In this document: one piece after another, positions 43,735-54,853 of the stretch
Position numbering within the stretch: position 1 is the stretch's first letter
Layout of the letters: each line of letters opens with the position of its first letter
Source of the DNA: Avena insularis
Taxonomy: Eukaryota; Streptophyta; Magnoliopsida; Poales; Poaceae
DNA length: 64,000 nt
Direction of reading: 5' to 3'
Assembly: GCA_023614405.1 (NCBI GenBank)
Contig: CM042684.1
Span: 537,028,682 to 537,092,681 of the forward strand
Made by a program: the position numbers and the translations under genes
Notes under the pieces: generated by a model
What the model was told of the DNA's origin: nothing
Database searches by the model: none
What the model saw: only the letters and a program-made list of their open reading frames with translations

Positions 43735-44490
43735 ACAGTGTCCTGGTTCCGGTCCGTTATTCTCTCTATACAGGAAAATATGATCAATATTGTGATAGAT
43801 GTTACTCTGTTGGAGGATTTGGCATTCTCGGAATGAAGCCACACATGACAAACCACTGCCTGCTGTTGGTGGTTCAGTTAATTTTTTATGTGGTTATTTC
43901 AAACGACCAGATTTTGAAGGGAAAACAACTAGTGCTAGTGATGCCTTCATCTTCTGCTCAAGACCACCACAACGTTCCCCCGATAAACCTTGGTGCCGGC
44001 CAGCCGATGGTTGGATTAAACTCACAATTGATGGTAGAAAGTTGAGAACGGTACAGGTGGTACTGGAATGGTGTTCTTAGAGATGCTGATGGACATATTG
44101 TCTTCAGAGCCTGTCGCTTCTTGCCTTCGTGCACTGATGCATTGGAAGTAGAGTTTCTCGCATGTTCAGAGGGTCTTGACTTCGCTCTTCACCAAAGCCA
44201 GCTGCCGATTCAGATTGAGACTGATTGCTTGCAACTTATTGCGGCAGTTAGGAACCCGATACAAGATCGTTTTCCATTCATACACATTGTATCTGAAATT
44301 AAGAGCTAGCGAATCAAGGTAGAATCTGTAACTTTGTAAAAGTAGATCGTTCACAGGTTAGGGCGAGCCACTATCTAGCAAACTTTGCTAGGACAGAGCA
44401 GCGTACTTCGATATGGTTCTGTTCAGGTCCCGAGTGTCTTCTCGGGGAGATTGAGCTTGAGTTGTTTGTAGTGCCACCTATTTAATAAAG
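43735..44490 (+). pseudogene. LINE ORF2 C-terminal fragment with RNase H-like domain
   Basis: The first ~250 bp match 27249-27520 almost exactly, including the frameshift. Beyond that this copy continues further: KPWCRPADGWIKLTIDG, WNGVLRDADGHIVFRACRFL, ALEVEFLACSEGLDFALHQS and IQIETDCLQLI. These are the reverse-transcriptase-like RNase H domain of plant L1 LINEs, with the D-G, E and E-T-D catalytic positions readable. It ends near an AATAAAG signal at 44485. Stops and frameshifts are present. Confidence 0.8.
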
Positions 44491-44791
44491 ATTTAGTTTT
44501 ACATGCAGTCGCTAGCGCATCGCCTCACACGAGCCAACATCCACCAAAATCAAGCAACGAATAACCCACCACCTTGGGCCCTCCATGGCAGGTGGCACCA
44601 GAGGCTAGACGCTCGGCGGCAGCGCTAGGGTTTCAGCCCAATCATCGTCATAGGTTATCGTCTGCTTTGTGCAGGGTGGGGTTATTTGGTTTCAAGACGG
44701 GTTGAACCAGTTCAGAGAAACACTAGGCTTAAAAGAGGCTAATTATGAACGAATGCGTGGTAGGTGGGCTTGGCCTGCTGATGGATGTGCA

Positions 44792-45378
44792 TCACCTTCT
44801 TGTCGTCGATGGGATCGCCGTGGACGTCCAGCTGATGGACCGTACCAGCTCCTGCAGCCGCAACCCGAAATCATCGACCGACTCACCGGGTTTGAACCGA
44901 AGATCCTCGTACTTCTTGCGGAAGTTCCGTGCCTTCGCCTCGCGGACCCGATCTGCCCCGACGCGGATCGTCTTGATCGCATCCCACGCCTCCTTCGCCA
45001 TCTTCTTGACAGCGAGCATCAGAATCATTTCCGGCGGCACAGCCCGGAGGATCGCCTCCAGCACCGCGCGATTGCCATCGTAGTCGCCTTCTCCTAGGTT
45101 GATGATGTCCCACAGGTGTCGCACCTGGAGGATCACCTTCATCAGCAGTGACCAGGAGTTGTAGTTGGTTCTCTTCGGGACGGGCCAATTGGTGCTTGAC
45201 CCGCCTCCCACGTCGCGCGCCCGAGCGTGGGGCCATGAGCAAGCGTTGTGCCCCGGCAGAGGATGGCGATTCAGGTCCGGATCTCTTCCAGTCCCCGGCG
45301 TCGGCGGCCTTCTTGGACGGGTCACCGGACTCCTTCGGCATCCCTCTCTACCTGCTGAGACTAGTCTCTGATACCACT
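44792..45378 (-). pseudogene. Copia gag fragment with primer-binding site
   Basis: The frame includes TNYNSWSLLMKVILQVRHLW, GDYDGNRAVLEAILRAVPPE, KKMAKEAWDAIKTIRVGADR and RFKPGESVDDFGLRLQELVR. This is a classic Copia Gag (UBN2 / gag-polypeptide) domain. The N-terminal part MPKESGDPSKKAADAGDW (45341) is in another frame, so there is a frameshift in between. At 45376-45364 the minus strand reads TGGTATCAGAGACT, an initiator tRNA-Met primer site. The element is cut at about 44740, and its pol is absent. Confidence 0.85.
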
Positions 45379-45640
45379 TGTCAGCTATACCACTAGCTAC
45401 AACACGAGATCTGAGGCTATGACGATACATAACATATTTTTTCCTCACGAGCCAGGACTGCGTATTAATGATATATATTGTCTTCAATCCAAATTAATGG
45501 ACTCTGATTTGTTTAGATATATAACCGATTTTACTATTAGATACATATCTATATCTAAACAAGCCGATTTTACTCCGATTTCTCAGCCAAGTGTGTATGG
45601 TTGCTACCTGTATTCTGATAGGCCACTAATTCGAGCATAC
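45379..45640 (-). repeat. Partial 5' LTR of the Copia gag fragment
   Basis: The inner border TGTCAGCTATACC follows the primer site with a 2-bp gap. The outer border is uncertain; homology of 45640 onward to the intron of the small gene copy at 60.9 kb suggests the LTR ends before about 45645. Confidence 0.5.
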
Positions 45641-45699
45641 GTCGCTAGATCCTAGAAATCATGCCAAGAAGAAAAAGATGTGAGCTTTGGTTAAGTTAC

Positions 45700-45784
45700 C
45701 TCCGTGGTGAGAACTGAGAAGGCGTCTCTGGAGCCCGGAGGAGCCAGCGAGCCTCCTCGCCCCGTGTCGAAGAAGTGCCGCCAT
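45700..45784 (-). pseudogene. Small mitochondrial-type gene, copy 1: exon 1 only
   Basis: The exon reads MAALLRHGARRLAGSSGLQR and ends RLLSSHHG at a GTAACT splice donor. An Arg-rich, acid-poor, Ser-containing start is typical of a mitochondrial presequence. The first ~60 bp of the following intron match intron 1 of copy 3 (CCAAAGCT(C/G)ACATC and GGCATGATTTCT, then GATCTAGCG). Exons 2 and 3 are missing because Copia fragments occupy the sequence to the left. This is the only one of the three first exons with no lesion. Confidence 0.6.
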
Positions 45785-45884
45785 CGTCGCCGTCACCGGC
45801 CAGGACACACGAATCACCGATGGCTACTGCCGATGTCCCAATTCGACCGGGTTGAGGATAGGATTAGATTCGACGTGGCAGAAC

Positions 45885-46236
45885 TGTTATATGTTGATCC
45901 AAATTCTACAAAGTATAGGCCAACCGGCAGTGGAGGCGAGGCCGTCGCCGGAGGCTTGGGCCTGTGGGGGCGGGGGCGACAGGCCCCCATGATCTGTCTG
46001 GATCGTCGAAGACCTAGGTTTCCACCGATATATAAACCCCTTGTAAGCCGCCGGTTGGGATGAGTTGCATCTATGAAATCCCCGGCGTTTGTAAACACTC
46101 TTCGATATAGTGAAGTTTATTTGGCGCCCGTGGTTTTTTCCTCTCTTTGTTGGAGAGGTTTTCCACGTTAAATCTGTGTCCCCTTGCTGTGTTTTTCGTT
46201 TTCGTTCTTCGTTATCTTCTTGTCGCAATTCTAACA
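45885..46236 (+). repeat. 5' LTR of the 4.8-kb Copia
   Basis: The LTR is 352 bp and differs from the 3' LTR mainly by small indels around 45910-46010 (GGCGACAGGC segment). Confidence 0.92.
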
Positions 46237-46277
46237 AGTGGTATCAGAGCCTCAGGTTCTAATCTAGGGTTTGCGAC

Positions 46278-47100
46278 ATGTCGTCATTGAAGTTCGATCT
46301 ACCACAGTGGACTACACCACAAGATTCTCCTTGTGGCGGTGAAGATCTTGGCGATTCTCGCCCAAACTTCTGATCTGGATGAAGCGCTGGATGGATTCGT
46401 GAAAAGGATGCTAAGACCTGGTCCGCCCGAAGAAGCGGAAGGACCGTAAGGCTTTGTCTTTGATTCAACTTCATCATCCAATAATATTTTGCGGAAATCT
46501 TGGAGATGAAATCTGCTGCTGCCCTATGGGAAAAACTGAAGCGATCGTGTGTCAAAGGATCTAACGATAAGATGAGCGTGAAGATGAAGTTGTTCTACAG
46601 GCTGCAAGAAGGTGGATCGGTAATGAATCACATATCTGTTTTAAAGAGATTGTTTCAGACTTGCAGTCTATGGAGGTAAAATATGATGATGAGGATTTAG
46701 CTCTTCTACTCTTATGCTCGTTGCCTAGTTCCTATACACACTTTCGTGATACAATATTGTTGAGCCGTGATGAACTAACCCTTGCCGAAGTACATGACGC
46801 CCTCAAGCGGAGGAAAAGATGAAAACTATGGTAGGGTCGGATGGGGCGTCATCCAAGGCTGAGGCTCTGCGGAGTTAAATGGCAGGACCCGGCGGTACAA
46901 CAACTATGGCAACAGAGATAAGAGCAAGGACGGTAGAAGTCGTTCAAAGTCCAAGGAAAGGATAAATTCTGCAGGTATTGTAAGAAATCTAATCATGTTA
47001 TTGATGATTGTTGGAAGTTGCGAATAAGGAGAAAAGCGGAACTTACCAACGAAAGATAGGTGAAGGTTACGGTAAGGCTGCTGTTGTTCGATAGTTCGAT
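46278..47100 (+). pseudogene. Copia gag, frameshifted
   Basis: ATG at 46278 begins MSSLKFDLPQ, a common start of this Copia group, 27 bp after the primer site. Several frames then carry Gag pieces: DEALDGF, SAAALWEKLK, VKYDDEDLALLLLCSLPSSY and DELTLAEVHDALKR. A nucleocapsid zinc knuckle follows (F-C-R-Y-C-K-K-S-N-H-V-I-D-D-C near 46965-47010). At least four frame changes occur. Confidence 0.75.
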
Positions 47101-47109
47101 GGTGAATGC

Positions 47110-48230
47110 TTAGCTGTTTTTGCTGCTTGTGCTTCTCGTGATGATGAATGGATACTTGATACTGCATGTTCGTTTCATATTTGCTGTAACAAAGATTGGT
47201 TCAGTTCATATGAGTCTGTGCAGACTGGAGATTTTGTGCGTGTGGGGAATGACAACCCATGCCATATCGTTGGTGTTGGATCTGTTAAGATTAGGACACA
47301 TGATGGCGTGACACGCACGTTGAGTGAGGTGAAGCACATACCAAGCATGGCCAGAAATTTGATCTCCTTGAGTACCATGGACGTTGATGGATACAAGTAT
47401 GCCGGTGGGCATCGAGTTCTGAAGGTATCAAAAGGTTCTCTTATTCACATGATAGGTGATATGAATTCTGCTAAATTATATGTTCTTAGAGGTAGCACTT
47501 TGCCTGGTATTGCTGCTGTTGTTGCTTCTAATGATTCTGATGATTGTGGTAAAACACATCTATGGCATATGTGTCTTGGACATATGAGCGAACAAGGCAT
47601 GGCAGAGTTGGTCAAGAGAGAGCTGATTGATGGTTGCAACTTGAGTAAGTTTGAGTTCTGTGAGCACTGCATCTTTGGTAAGCATAAAAGAGTTAAATTC
47701 AATGCTTCCGTTCATACCACCAAAGGCATATTAGATTATGTGCATGCTGATGTATGGGGTCCGTCCCGTAAGACTTCTATTGGTGGTGCTAATTATATGC
47801 TTACTATTATTGATGATTACTCAAGAAAAGTGTGGCCTTATTTTCTGAAGCATAAATCTGATGTTTTTGATGCTTTTAAGAAGTGGAAAGTTATGGTTGA
47901 AAAACAGACTGAGAAGAAGGTAAAGGTACTACGTACTGACAATGGTATGGAATTCTGTTCTAATGAGTTTGAGGAGTTTTGCGATGCGATGGCATGATCA
48001 GGCATCACACCATCCCATATACTCCTCAGCAGAATGGCGTGGCAGAGCGCATGAACAGAACCATCATCTCGAGGGCTCGTTGTATGTTGTCTAATGCAGG
48101 TATGCATAGGCGTTTCTGGGCTGAAGCAGCCAACACAGCATGTTACCTCATCAACAGGTCACCTTCTATTCCACTTGAGAATAAAACTCCCATTGAGGTA
48201 TGGTCAGGTTCGCCTGCTGATTATTCATAG
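47110..48230 (+). pseudogene. Copia protease end, GAG-pre-integrase and integrase
   Basis: WILDTACSFHIC near 47150 is the protease active-site region, with the usual D-(T/S)-(G/A) motif as D-T-A. The 260-codon frame at 47218-47997 holds HLWHMCLGHMSEQGMAELVK (zinc-binding His pair), the C-x-x-C of EFCEHCIFGK, and YVHADVWGPSRKTSIGG with the first Asp. MLTIIDDYSRKVW and LRTDNGMEF with the second Asp follow. A frameshift near 47990 moves to the next frame, where PYTPQQNGVAERMNRTI supplies the catalytic Glu. A TAG follows at 48228-48230. Confidence 0.88.
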
Positions 48231-48368
48231 TTGAGAGTTTTTGGCTGCACTGCATATGCTCATGTGGATAATGGAAAGTTAGAGCCTAGGGCTGTTAAGT
48301 GCATATTCCTTGGTTATGGTTCAGGAGTTAAAGCATATAAACTATGAAATCCTGAAACTAAAAAGATT

Positions 48369-48686
48369 TTGCTAAGTAGAAACGTTGTTTTCAATGAGTC
48401 CGTTATGTATCATGATAGCTTGCCATCAGATACCTCTCCTGTTGCTGTTGGAGAGGAGAGAGTTAATGTGCAGGTGGAGAACCTGCAGAAAACTGTTGAT
48501 AATGATGCTATCGTTGAAGATACACATGAGGCAAACATTGATGATATTGTTGTTCAGCACTCACCTACTGTTTTGCAGCAACCACATGAGTCCATTGCTG
48601 CTGATAGACCGAGGCGTAACTGTGGTCCTCGTCCTCGTTTAATTGAAGAGTGCAATCTTGTACATTATGCTTTGAGTTGTCTTTGA
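48369..48686 (+). pseudogene. Copia integrase-RT linker
   Basis: LSRNVVFNESVMY is the conserved end of the Copia integrase C-terminal region. It is followed by an acidic variable linker and DRPRRNCGPRPRLIEECNL. Frames on both sides are interrupted. Confidence 0.7.
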
Positions 48687-49084
48687 GCAATTGGAGAACG
48701 ATTCTGAACCTGCTACATATAATGAAGCCATTGCATCCGTTGACGCGAGAAGTGGGTTTACGCTATGCAAGAAGAGATGCAATCGCTGAGAAAATGGCAC
48801 ATGGGATGTTGTGCGCTTGCCTAAACAAAAGAAGGCGGTCCTGCAAGTGGATCTTCAAGAAAAAGGAAGGTCTATCTCCCAAAGAGCCTTCAAGGTACAA
48901 AAGGCAAGGTTAGTAGCAAAAGGTTCAGCCAGATTCAGGTATTGATTACAATGATGTGTTCTCTCGGTTGTGAAGCATAGTTCCATTCGTACTTTCTTTA
49001 GTATTGTGGCTATCGTGATCTTGAGCTTGAGCGTTAGATGTCAAGACTGCTTTTACGCATGGAGAGCTTGATGAGGAAATATAC

Positions 49085-50248
49085 ATGGACCAACCAGAAG
49101 GGTTCATAGTGCCTGGTAAAGAGGATTTTGTGTGCAAATTAAAGAAGTCTCTTTATGGCTTAAAGCAATCTCCAAGACAGTGGTATAAAAGCTTTGATTC
49201 ATTTATGATCTCACATGGTTTTGAGAGGTCTAAATATGATAGTTGTGTTTATATCAAGTTTGTTGATGGGTCACCTATATACTTGCTGCTATATGTTGAT
49301 GATATGTTAATTGCTGCCAAGGGCATGAAAGAAATCACTACTTTGAAGGCACACCTAAGTAGTGAGTTTGAGATGAAGGATCTTGGTGCTGCTAAGAAGA
49401 TCTTAGGTATGGAGATTACCCGAGATAGAAAATCTGGTTTGTTATTTCTTAGTCAGCAAAGTTACATTAAGAAAGTTCTTCATCATTTTAATATGGATGG
49501 TGCCAACTCAGTTAGTACTCCTATTTCTCCTCATTTTAAATTGTTAGTTTCTCAATGTCCTACTACTGATGAAGAGTTTGAGTACATGTCAAAAGTGCCA
49601 TATTCTAGTGTTGTTGGTTCTTTGATGTATGCCATGGTTTGTTCTCGTCCTGATTTATCATATGCTATGAGTTTGATAAGTAGATACATGGTTAATCCTG
49701 GTAAAGAACATTGGAAGGCTGTTCAGTGGGTTTTCAGGTACCTTCTTGGCACTTCCAATGCTTGTTTGAAGTTTGGCAGGACCGGTGAGGGACTTGTTGG
49801 CTATGTGGATTCAGATTTTGCTGCCGATTTGGATAAGAGAAGATCCCTCACAGGTTATGTGTTTAATGTTGGTGGTTGTGCTGTTAGCTGGAAGGCTACT
49901 TTGCAGGCTGTTGTTGCACAATCTACTACTGAAGCTGAATACATGGCTATTGCTGAAGCTTGCAAAGAATCTGTTTGGTTAAAAGGTTTGTTTGCTGAGC
50001 TTTGTGGAGATGATTCTTGCATTACTTTGTTTTGTGACAGTCAAAGTGCCATATACCTTACAAAAGATCAGATGTTCCATGAGAGAACTAAGCACATTGA
50101 TGTCAAGTACCATTTTGTTAGAGACATTGTTGCTCAAGGTAAATTAAAGGTATGCAAGATCAGCACTCATGATAATCCTGCTGATATGATGACTAAACCT
50201 GTTCCTGTTGCTAAGTTTGAGCTTTGCTCGAACTTAGTTGGTTCTTGA
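49085..50248 (+). CDS. Copia reverse transcriptase and RNase H (open frame)
   Basis: This 387-codon frame begins at [20 protein letters not shown], inside the RT palm, and runs without a stop to the normal end of pol. Landmarks are [29 protein letters not shown] with the two catalytic Asp, [17 protein letters not shown] and [19 protein letters not shown]. The RNase H acidic positions lie in [30 protein letters not shown] and [12 protein letters not shown], then [15 protein letters not shown]. The first RT motifs (FKKKEG region, 48860-48910) are in other frames, so the enzyme is not complete as read. The start given is only the first Met of the open stretch. Confidence 0.85.
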   Translation: MDQPEGFIVPGKEDFVCKLKKSLYGLKQSPRQWYKSFDSFMISHGFERSKYDSCVYIKFVDGSPIYLLLYVDDMLIAAKGMKEITTLKAHLSSEFEMKDLGAAKKILGMEITRDRKSGLLFLSQQSYIKKVLHHFNMDGANSVSTPISPHFKLLVSQCPTTDEEFEYMSKVPYSSVVGSLMYAMVCSRPDLSYAMSLISRYMVNPGKEHWKAVQWVFRYLLGTSNACLKFGRTGEGLVGYVDSDFAADLDKRRSLTGYVFNVGGCAVSWKATLQAVVAQSTTEAEYMAIAEACKESVWLKGLFAELCGDDSCITLFCDSQSAIYLTKDQMFHERTKHIDVKYHFVRDIVAQGKLKVCKISTHDNPADMMTKPVPVAKFELCSNLVGS

Positions 50249-50349
50249 TTAGCCCAAGTGGCTATTGGCGCCGAAAGTATTTGCTTTGTTTGTTCAGGGA
50301 GATGGTTGCTGTTGATGCTACAAGGAGGAATTTGTCTCAAGGTGGAGTT

Positions 50350-50715
50350 TGTTATATGTTGATCCAAATTCTACAAAGTATAGGCCAACTTCTGACGAGT
50401 GGAGCGAGGCCTGTCGCCGGGAGGCTTGGGCCCTGTGGGGGTGCGGGGGGCGACAGCCCCCCGCGGTACGGTACGGATCGTCGAAGACCTAGGTTTCCAC
50501 CGATATATAAACCCCTTGTAAGCCGCCGGTTGGGATGAGTTGCATCTGTGAAATCCCCGGCGTTTGTAAACACTCATCGATATAGTGAAGTTTCGCTGGC
50601 TGGCGTCCGTGGTTTTTTCCTCTCTTTGTTGGAGAGATTTTCCACGTTAAATCTGTATCCTCTTGCTGTGTTTTTCGTTTTCGTTCTTCGTTATCTTCTT
50701 GTCGCAATTCTAACA
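50350..50715 (+). repeat. 3' LTR of the 4.8-kb Copia
   Basis: The LTR is 366 bp, with the same ends as the 5' LTR and a 14-bp net gain in the G/C-rich middle portion. Confidence 0.92.
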
Positions 50716-50720
50716 AGAGC

Positions 50721-51398
50721 GATGACTGAGACTCCAAAAAAAATCAGAATCTGTCGTCAACCACCGCTCCGTCGTGAATGGCCTGGCACGTCCCTCATGC
50801 ATTATCTTCTTCCTCAACCAGCAGCCTGAGCGCCCCCCATATATGGCCCCATCATGCCTCTGGCCGGCGTACCTCCACAAAACGCCATGAGCTCTATCAA
50901 TCTTCTTCTCCTTGCAGAAATGCATCAAGGATTGACGAATAATTGTTAGTGCCAATGCAAGAACCTGGTGTACGTATGAGAGCTCGCCGTGCCGTGCCGC
51001 TGACGATGGTCAAGAGCTCCGTCTCTAACGAAGAGGAAGCTACGAGGGCGAGATTGCCATGCCGCCGGGTTTTTCCTTGGTGGGTACGTACGAGGCAGTG
51101 CACGACGTCGACGTGCGTGTGGACGACCAACAGGTTCCACCTAGCTGCTGGTAGGGAAACTTGATGATCCAGGGCTCTGCACTTAGCTCACCTTTGCCCT
51201 CGGCTTGGCATGCATGGACAATAATGCGTCAATGCGGGCGTACGTGGTCATCAACTAGGCTAGCTTCTCTCTTTGAGTCTCAAAAAAAGGGTCGTACGAC
51301 ATACGAGAACCTTTATCCAAAAGCATACCTACTTTCCTCGAGTTATTTTTACAGGGTTTTCAAACAAGCATTTCTTCCCAATGCATTATCCCTAGCTA
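50721..51398. other. Intergenic sequence with weak ORFs
   Basis: Minus-strand frames at 51130-50897 and 50955-50710 have mildly protein-like content (LALVASSSLETELLTIVSGT; KEKKIDRAHGVLWRYAG). The latter could be joined by a splice at CTGCAAG. I do not recognise them and call no gene. Confidence 0.35.
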
Positions 51399-51613
51399 CT
51401 CCCTCTATCCCAGTTTATAACACTTACGCGTATACCTAGGTCGTCCGCATGAGCTATATAAAATAAATTATATAATATAAAAATTATATCATTAGAAAAT
51501 ATAACATTTGAAGTTTCTAATAATATAGTTTTTATCTTATATACCTCATGCTAAGTTGGTTAATTTGTCAATCTAGAAATACGCGTAAGTCTTATAAACC
51601 GAAACGGAGGGAG
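51399..51613. mobile_element. Stowaway-type MITE
   Basis: CTCCCTCTATCCCAGTTTAT and inverted ATAAACCGAAACGGAGGGAG lie within TA at 51397-51398 and 51614-51615. The element is 215 bp with an AT-rich centre and inner arms (TTACGCGTAT / ATACGCGTAA). Confidence 0.9.
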
Positions 51614-51615
51614 TA

Positions 51616-52622
51616 GCTATCTTGAAACTATTGGGCACACACATTTATTGATGTCGACGAAAGCATTTATTGATGTCGAGGGAGGTTTTAGTGCCCAAAG
51701 ATGAGCACGAGCATCACCTAGGCATATTGTTTTTCCATCACTTCTCCTACTAAACTTGTAGGGAAAAAAAAGGACAAAGAGATGAAATCAAAATTGAAGA
51801 AAATCGCCAAGGGCTTTAACTGTTCCGTCAACGCATTCGATGCTTATGACGTGAATGGGTTTCACTTCCATAACCATGAGTACACATAGCGCCGACATAA
51901 CCAAAATACAACAAATAGCAGGGTCTTGTATGAAGGCTCAAAAGGGCTCCATTACTATGGTAGAGTAGAGGGTATATACGAGCTGAATTATGGTTTTGGT
52001 AATGAGTTAAATCCCGTTGTATTCGAGTGCCATTGATTCGATCCACAACGGGTGAAACAGAAGCCTGGAATTGGGTGGGTCGAAGTTGAACGAAGCTCCG
52101 TTTATGTTGGGACACACGGCAAAGTGACTACGCAGGCGCACAACAGCGAGCTGACATATGGTTTGCCATGTGCATTCCATGACGATACACGGTGAACTGA
52201 CCGCCGAGGACACACAGCAAACACACCATCACGACAAACTGGCCGCCTCAAGTTCCTTTACTAAATTACTATTCCTGTAGATTTTGCCATGTGCACAGGG
52301 TACACGACACTAGCTATGTCATGCTTTTTTTTGCATTTTGCCCTTTTTTTATACATGGAAAAGATCGGATTTCCCCTAGCACGTAGGCATATTGTTTTTC
52401 ATCATGTCTCCAAAAATACCTATATGGCATCTGACACAACCATATTGCAAGGAAACTAGTTATATATGCAGGAGGGATTTCTCATAATAAATTACAACAC
52501 CATGCCAGACTCACGCAAACATTCCCACGGCTAATCTTAAGCTAACAAGATGTTGTTGGCAACCTTAGTCAGAGTCATTCTTTCTTCGTGACTGAAGAAA
52601 AGATCATGTCATTTGCTTATGT
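51616..52622. other. Intergenic sequence, no supported gene
   Basis: No known protein or repeat family recognised. Confidence 0.5.
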
Positions 52623-52631
52623 TTGGAATAT

Positions 52632-52951
52632 GGGAAAATTTGTTAATTATTTCCTGTCATTTGCTGAAACATACTGTTTAATTAAGTCTTTGTCAGGTAC
52701 CATTATAATTTTGTGGGGCATTTGCCAGAACACACCACGCAGCTAAAAAAGGAAAGTTTTGGCACTTTCGCCCAGGTGACCATGTTATGGCCGGGTTTGA
52801 AGAAAATGTGCCAAACTTTCTCTTTTTAGCCGTGCGGTGTGTTCTGACAAATGTGTCACAAAATTGTAATGGTACCTAGTAAAGACTCAATTGGACAGTG
52901 AGTGTTTCAGCAAACGCTAGAAAATAACGGTGTCCTGTAGCAAAATTTTCC
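52632..52951. mobile_element. Foldback MITE with 9-bp TSD (Mutator-like)
   Basis: Two arms of about 140 bp are inverted copies of each other. The left arm contains CATTTGCTGAAACA, AGTCTTTGTCAGGTACCATT, then CACACCACG and AAAGTTTTGGCAC; the right arm carries their complements. The termini are GGGAAAATTTG and CAAAATTTTCC. TTGGAATAT is perfectly duplicated at 52623-52631 and 52952-52960. A 9-bp duplication with long terminal inverted repeats is the signature of Mutator-like elements. It has no coding sequence. Confidence 0.88.
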
Positions 52952-53315
52952 TTGGAATATAGATTAGTTGAACAATATAAGATGTGAGTTGCTCATGTAT
53001 ACATTCCTGTGACCGGGCACCATTTAAGATGAGAAAGAACAATTCCACCTCCATCTGGGTCCAAACCAACCCACTCAACTCACCAGTTAGATACCATGCA
53101 TCTCACACAAGATCACACATATTGCAGTCATACTCAGCGGAAAATCCTTTTAGAGGACGGGCTCCATGGAGCCCCTTTTTTAATTTTTCAAAAATCATCA
53201 AATGTCATATCATAAATATCCTCAGGATAGTGATAATAATATATACTGCTGGATAACATTCCCAAACATGTCGTGTACTCTTGTTCACTTTCTCTTGCTT
53301 CCTTCATCTCGGCCT

Positions 53316-54148
53316 ACTTCACGTCTATTGCTGCAGTGGTTAGTATACCAAGCACAGTTGTCCCTACCACAACGTTAACGATTTTTCTTCCTGGAATTAT
53401 CTTGACCAACTCCCTGCAGGTAGGTCAAATGTCAAACAGGAAAAGAAAAAGAAATAATTTATATTTGTGTATGTTTAGTATTGTACCAGCATCTCTGATG
53501 CGGTTTTAGGCGCCTGAATCGGTCACGAAGCTCCTCCTCGTATTCACGCTTGATTTCCTGGATACACATGATCATTAATTTATATATCATTACTTAAGTG
53601 TAAACTGACTGATACTCCCTCTGCTCTAAAATGTAGCCTTTTTAGTAGTTCATATTTAAACCGCTAGAAAGGCTTACATTTAGGAACGGAAACGGAGGTA
53701 GTAATATATAATAATATTAATAGTGAGGACAGATACAAATAAACAGAGCCATGCATACATACACGCACGTATAGGTACAGCCAATGACCTACGCATGTAC
53801 GGTTGCTAATTAAGGATGGATGGATTACTTGGAAGTAACTTCCCACAGGAAAGATTTCACGCAATCGTTTTCTGGTTGGGCTAGTCGATAGCATGCTTAG
53901 GAAATAAATTATTAGGAATTGCAGCAAGCAAAAGAGGAGATGGTTCAAGAAGAATTGGTCTTCCTGTAAAAGAAGAAAAGGTAATCTTGTCCCCTTTCTA
54001 ATAGAAGAGAGACCCACTTAAGAAGTCATTAGAATTTTTTTTGTTAAAATACCTCCGCAACCACCGATGATCTGACTGCCGCTTGGGTTCACTGGAGCAC
54101 GAAGCCGCCGATCCTCCTCTCCCCCTGTCGAAGAAGAAGCGCCGCCAT
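53316..54148 (-). pseudogene. Small mitochondrial-type gene, copy 2 (three exons)
   Basis: Exon 1 (54148-54053) reads MAALLLRQGERRIGGFVLQ, then TGA where copy 3 has Arg, then TQAAVRSSVVAE, ending at GTATTT. Exon 2 (53557-53487) encodes EIKREYEEELRDRFRRLKP, between CAG and GTACAA. Exon 3 (53413-53316) encodes ELVKIIPGRKIVNVVVGTTV, LGILTTAAIDVK, then TAG. Exon phases match copy 3 (71-bp against 77-bp exon 2, both phase 2). The expected product is a presequence, a charged helical middle and one C-terminal membrane segment of about 20 residues. The TGA in exon 1 (CGA to TGA) breaks it. Intron 1 holds a MITE (53615-53701). I do not recognise the protein family; mitochondrial location is inferred. 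Confidence 0.55.
53615..53701. mobile_element. Short Stowaway-type MITE in intron 1 of copy 2
   Basis: CTCCCTCTGCTCTAAAATGT and inverted ACATTTAGGAACGG...CGGAGG, with TA on both sides; about 87 bp. Confidence 0.8.
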
Positions 54149-54728
54149 GGTCGCTGCCTGCAGATAATTAGCGATTAGGTGGAACGATCAAGAGGCCATT
54201 TCCTCAATCATCTAGGTAAAAGGGAAGTTATGAATGTGTGTCATCCCACCGTTCACCATGAGGAGTGCCTAGAGCTGGAAGTGTCAATCTCCATCGTTTC
54301 AATGTGGGGATAATATCTCGGTAGAGTGAGCCTAAAGATTATGAACCCTGACCAACTACTTTCATTTCTTCACTTCAACCCTGCTTTGGAGGGAGGTAAA
54401 ATCCAGGCGCATCTTTGCACGCAGGAGTATAGGCTCCCCTTCTTTAAAACGCATTTTGAAATGGGAAAAATTTCATGTGTTTACCTTTATGTGCGCACAA
54501 AGTCATTCCACCAAAACCCGGCTTTTGTTTTGGCCCGTGTAAAAATTCAAAATTTGGAGCTAAAAATTGATTTTCCAGGACATTGTTTTTGACTTTTTAC
54601 ACGGGCTATTAAAAGTATCGTTTTCTTTCAGAACATTACATTTACACACAGAATGCGGAGACGCACACGCAGTGGCGGATTCGTACATAAAACACGAATA
54701 ATCATAAAATATATGTTCATAATTTATA

Positions 54729-54851
54729 CTCCCTCCGTCCCAAAATAAGTGACTTGAGTTTGTCTAGATTCGTACATATCTAGACATGTTTTAAGCCTAG
54801 ATACGTGCGAATCCACACAAACCTAAATCACTTATTTTGGAACGGAGGGAG
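54729..54851. mobile_element. Stowaway MITE
   Basis: CTCCCTCCGTCCCAAAATAA pairs with TTATTTTGGAACGGAGGGAG; TA lies at 54727-54728 and 54852-54853; 123 bp with near-perfect arms throughout. Confidence 0.95.
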
Positions 54852-54853
54852 TA

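Larger units (their letters stand above)
45885..50715 (+). mobile_element. Copia retrotransposon, relatively well preserved
   Basis: The LTRs begin TGTTATATGTTGATCCAAAT and end CGCAATTCTAACA (45885-46236 and 50350-50715). The flanks AGAAC (45880-45884) and AGAGC (50716-50720) match in 4 of 5 bases as a target duplication. The primer site TGGTATCAGAGCC lies at 46239-46251, and the purine-rich CAAGGTGGAG precedes the 3' LTR. At 4.83 kb the domain order is gag, GAG-pre-integrase, integrase, RT, RNase H. The integrase core and the RT-RNase H each have long open frames, but gag and the joins are frameshifted. It lies just upstream (5') of gene copy 1. Confidence 0.93.

Noticed and set aside
44900..45345. 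152-codon frame beginning MPKESGDPSKK as a separate protein
   Set aside because: After its first ~30 codons it becomes an off-frame reading of Copia Gag; the real Gag frame is the neighbouring one.
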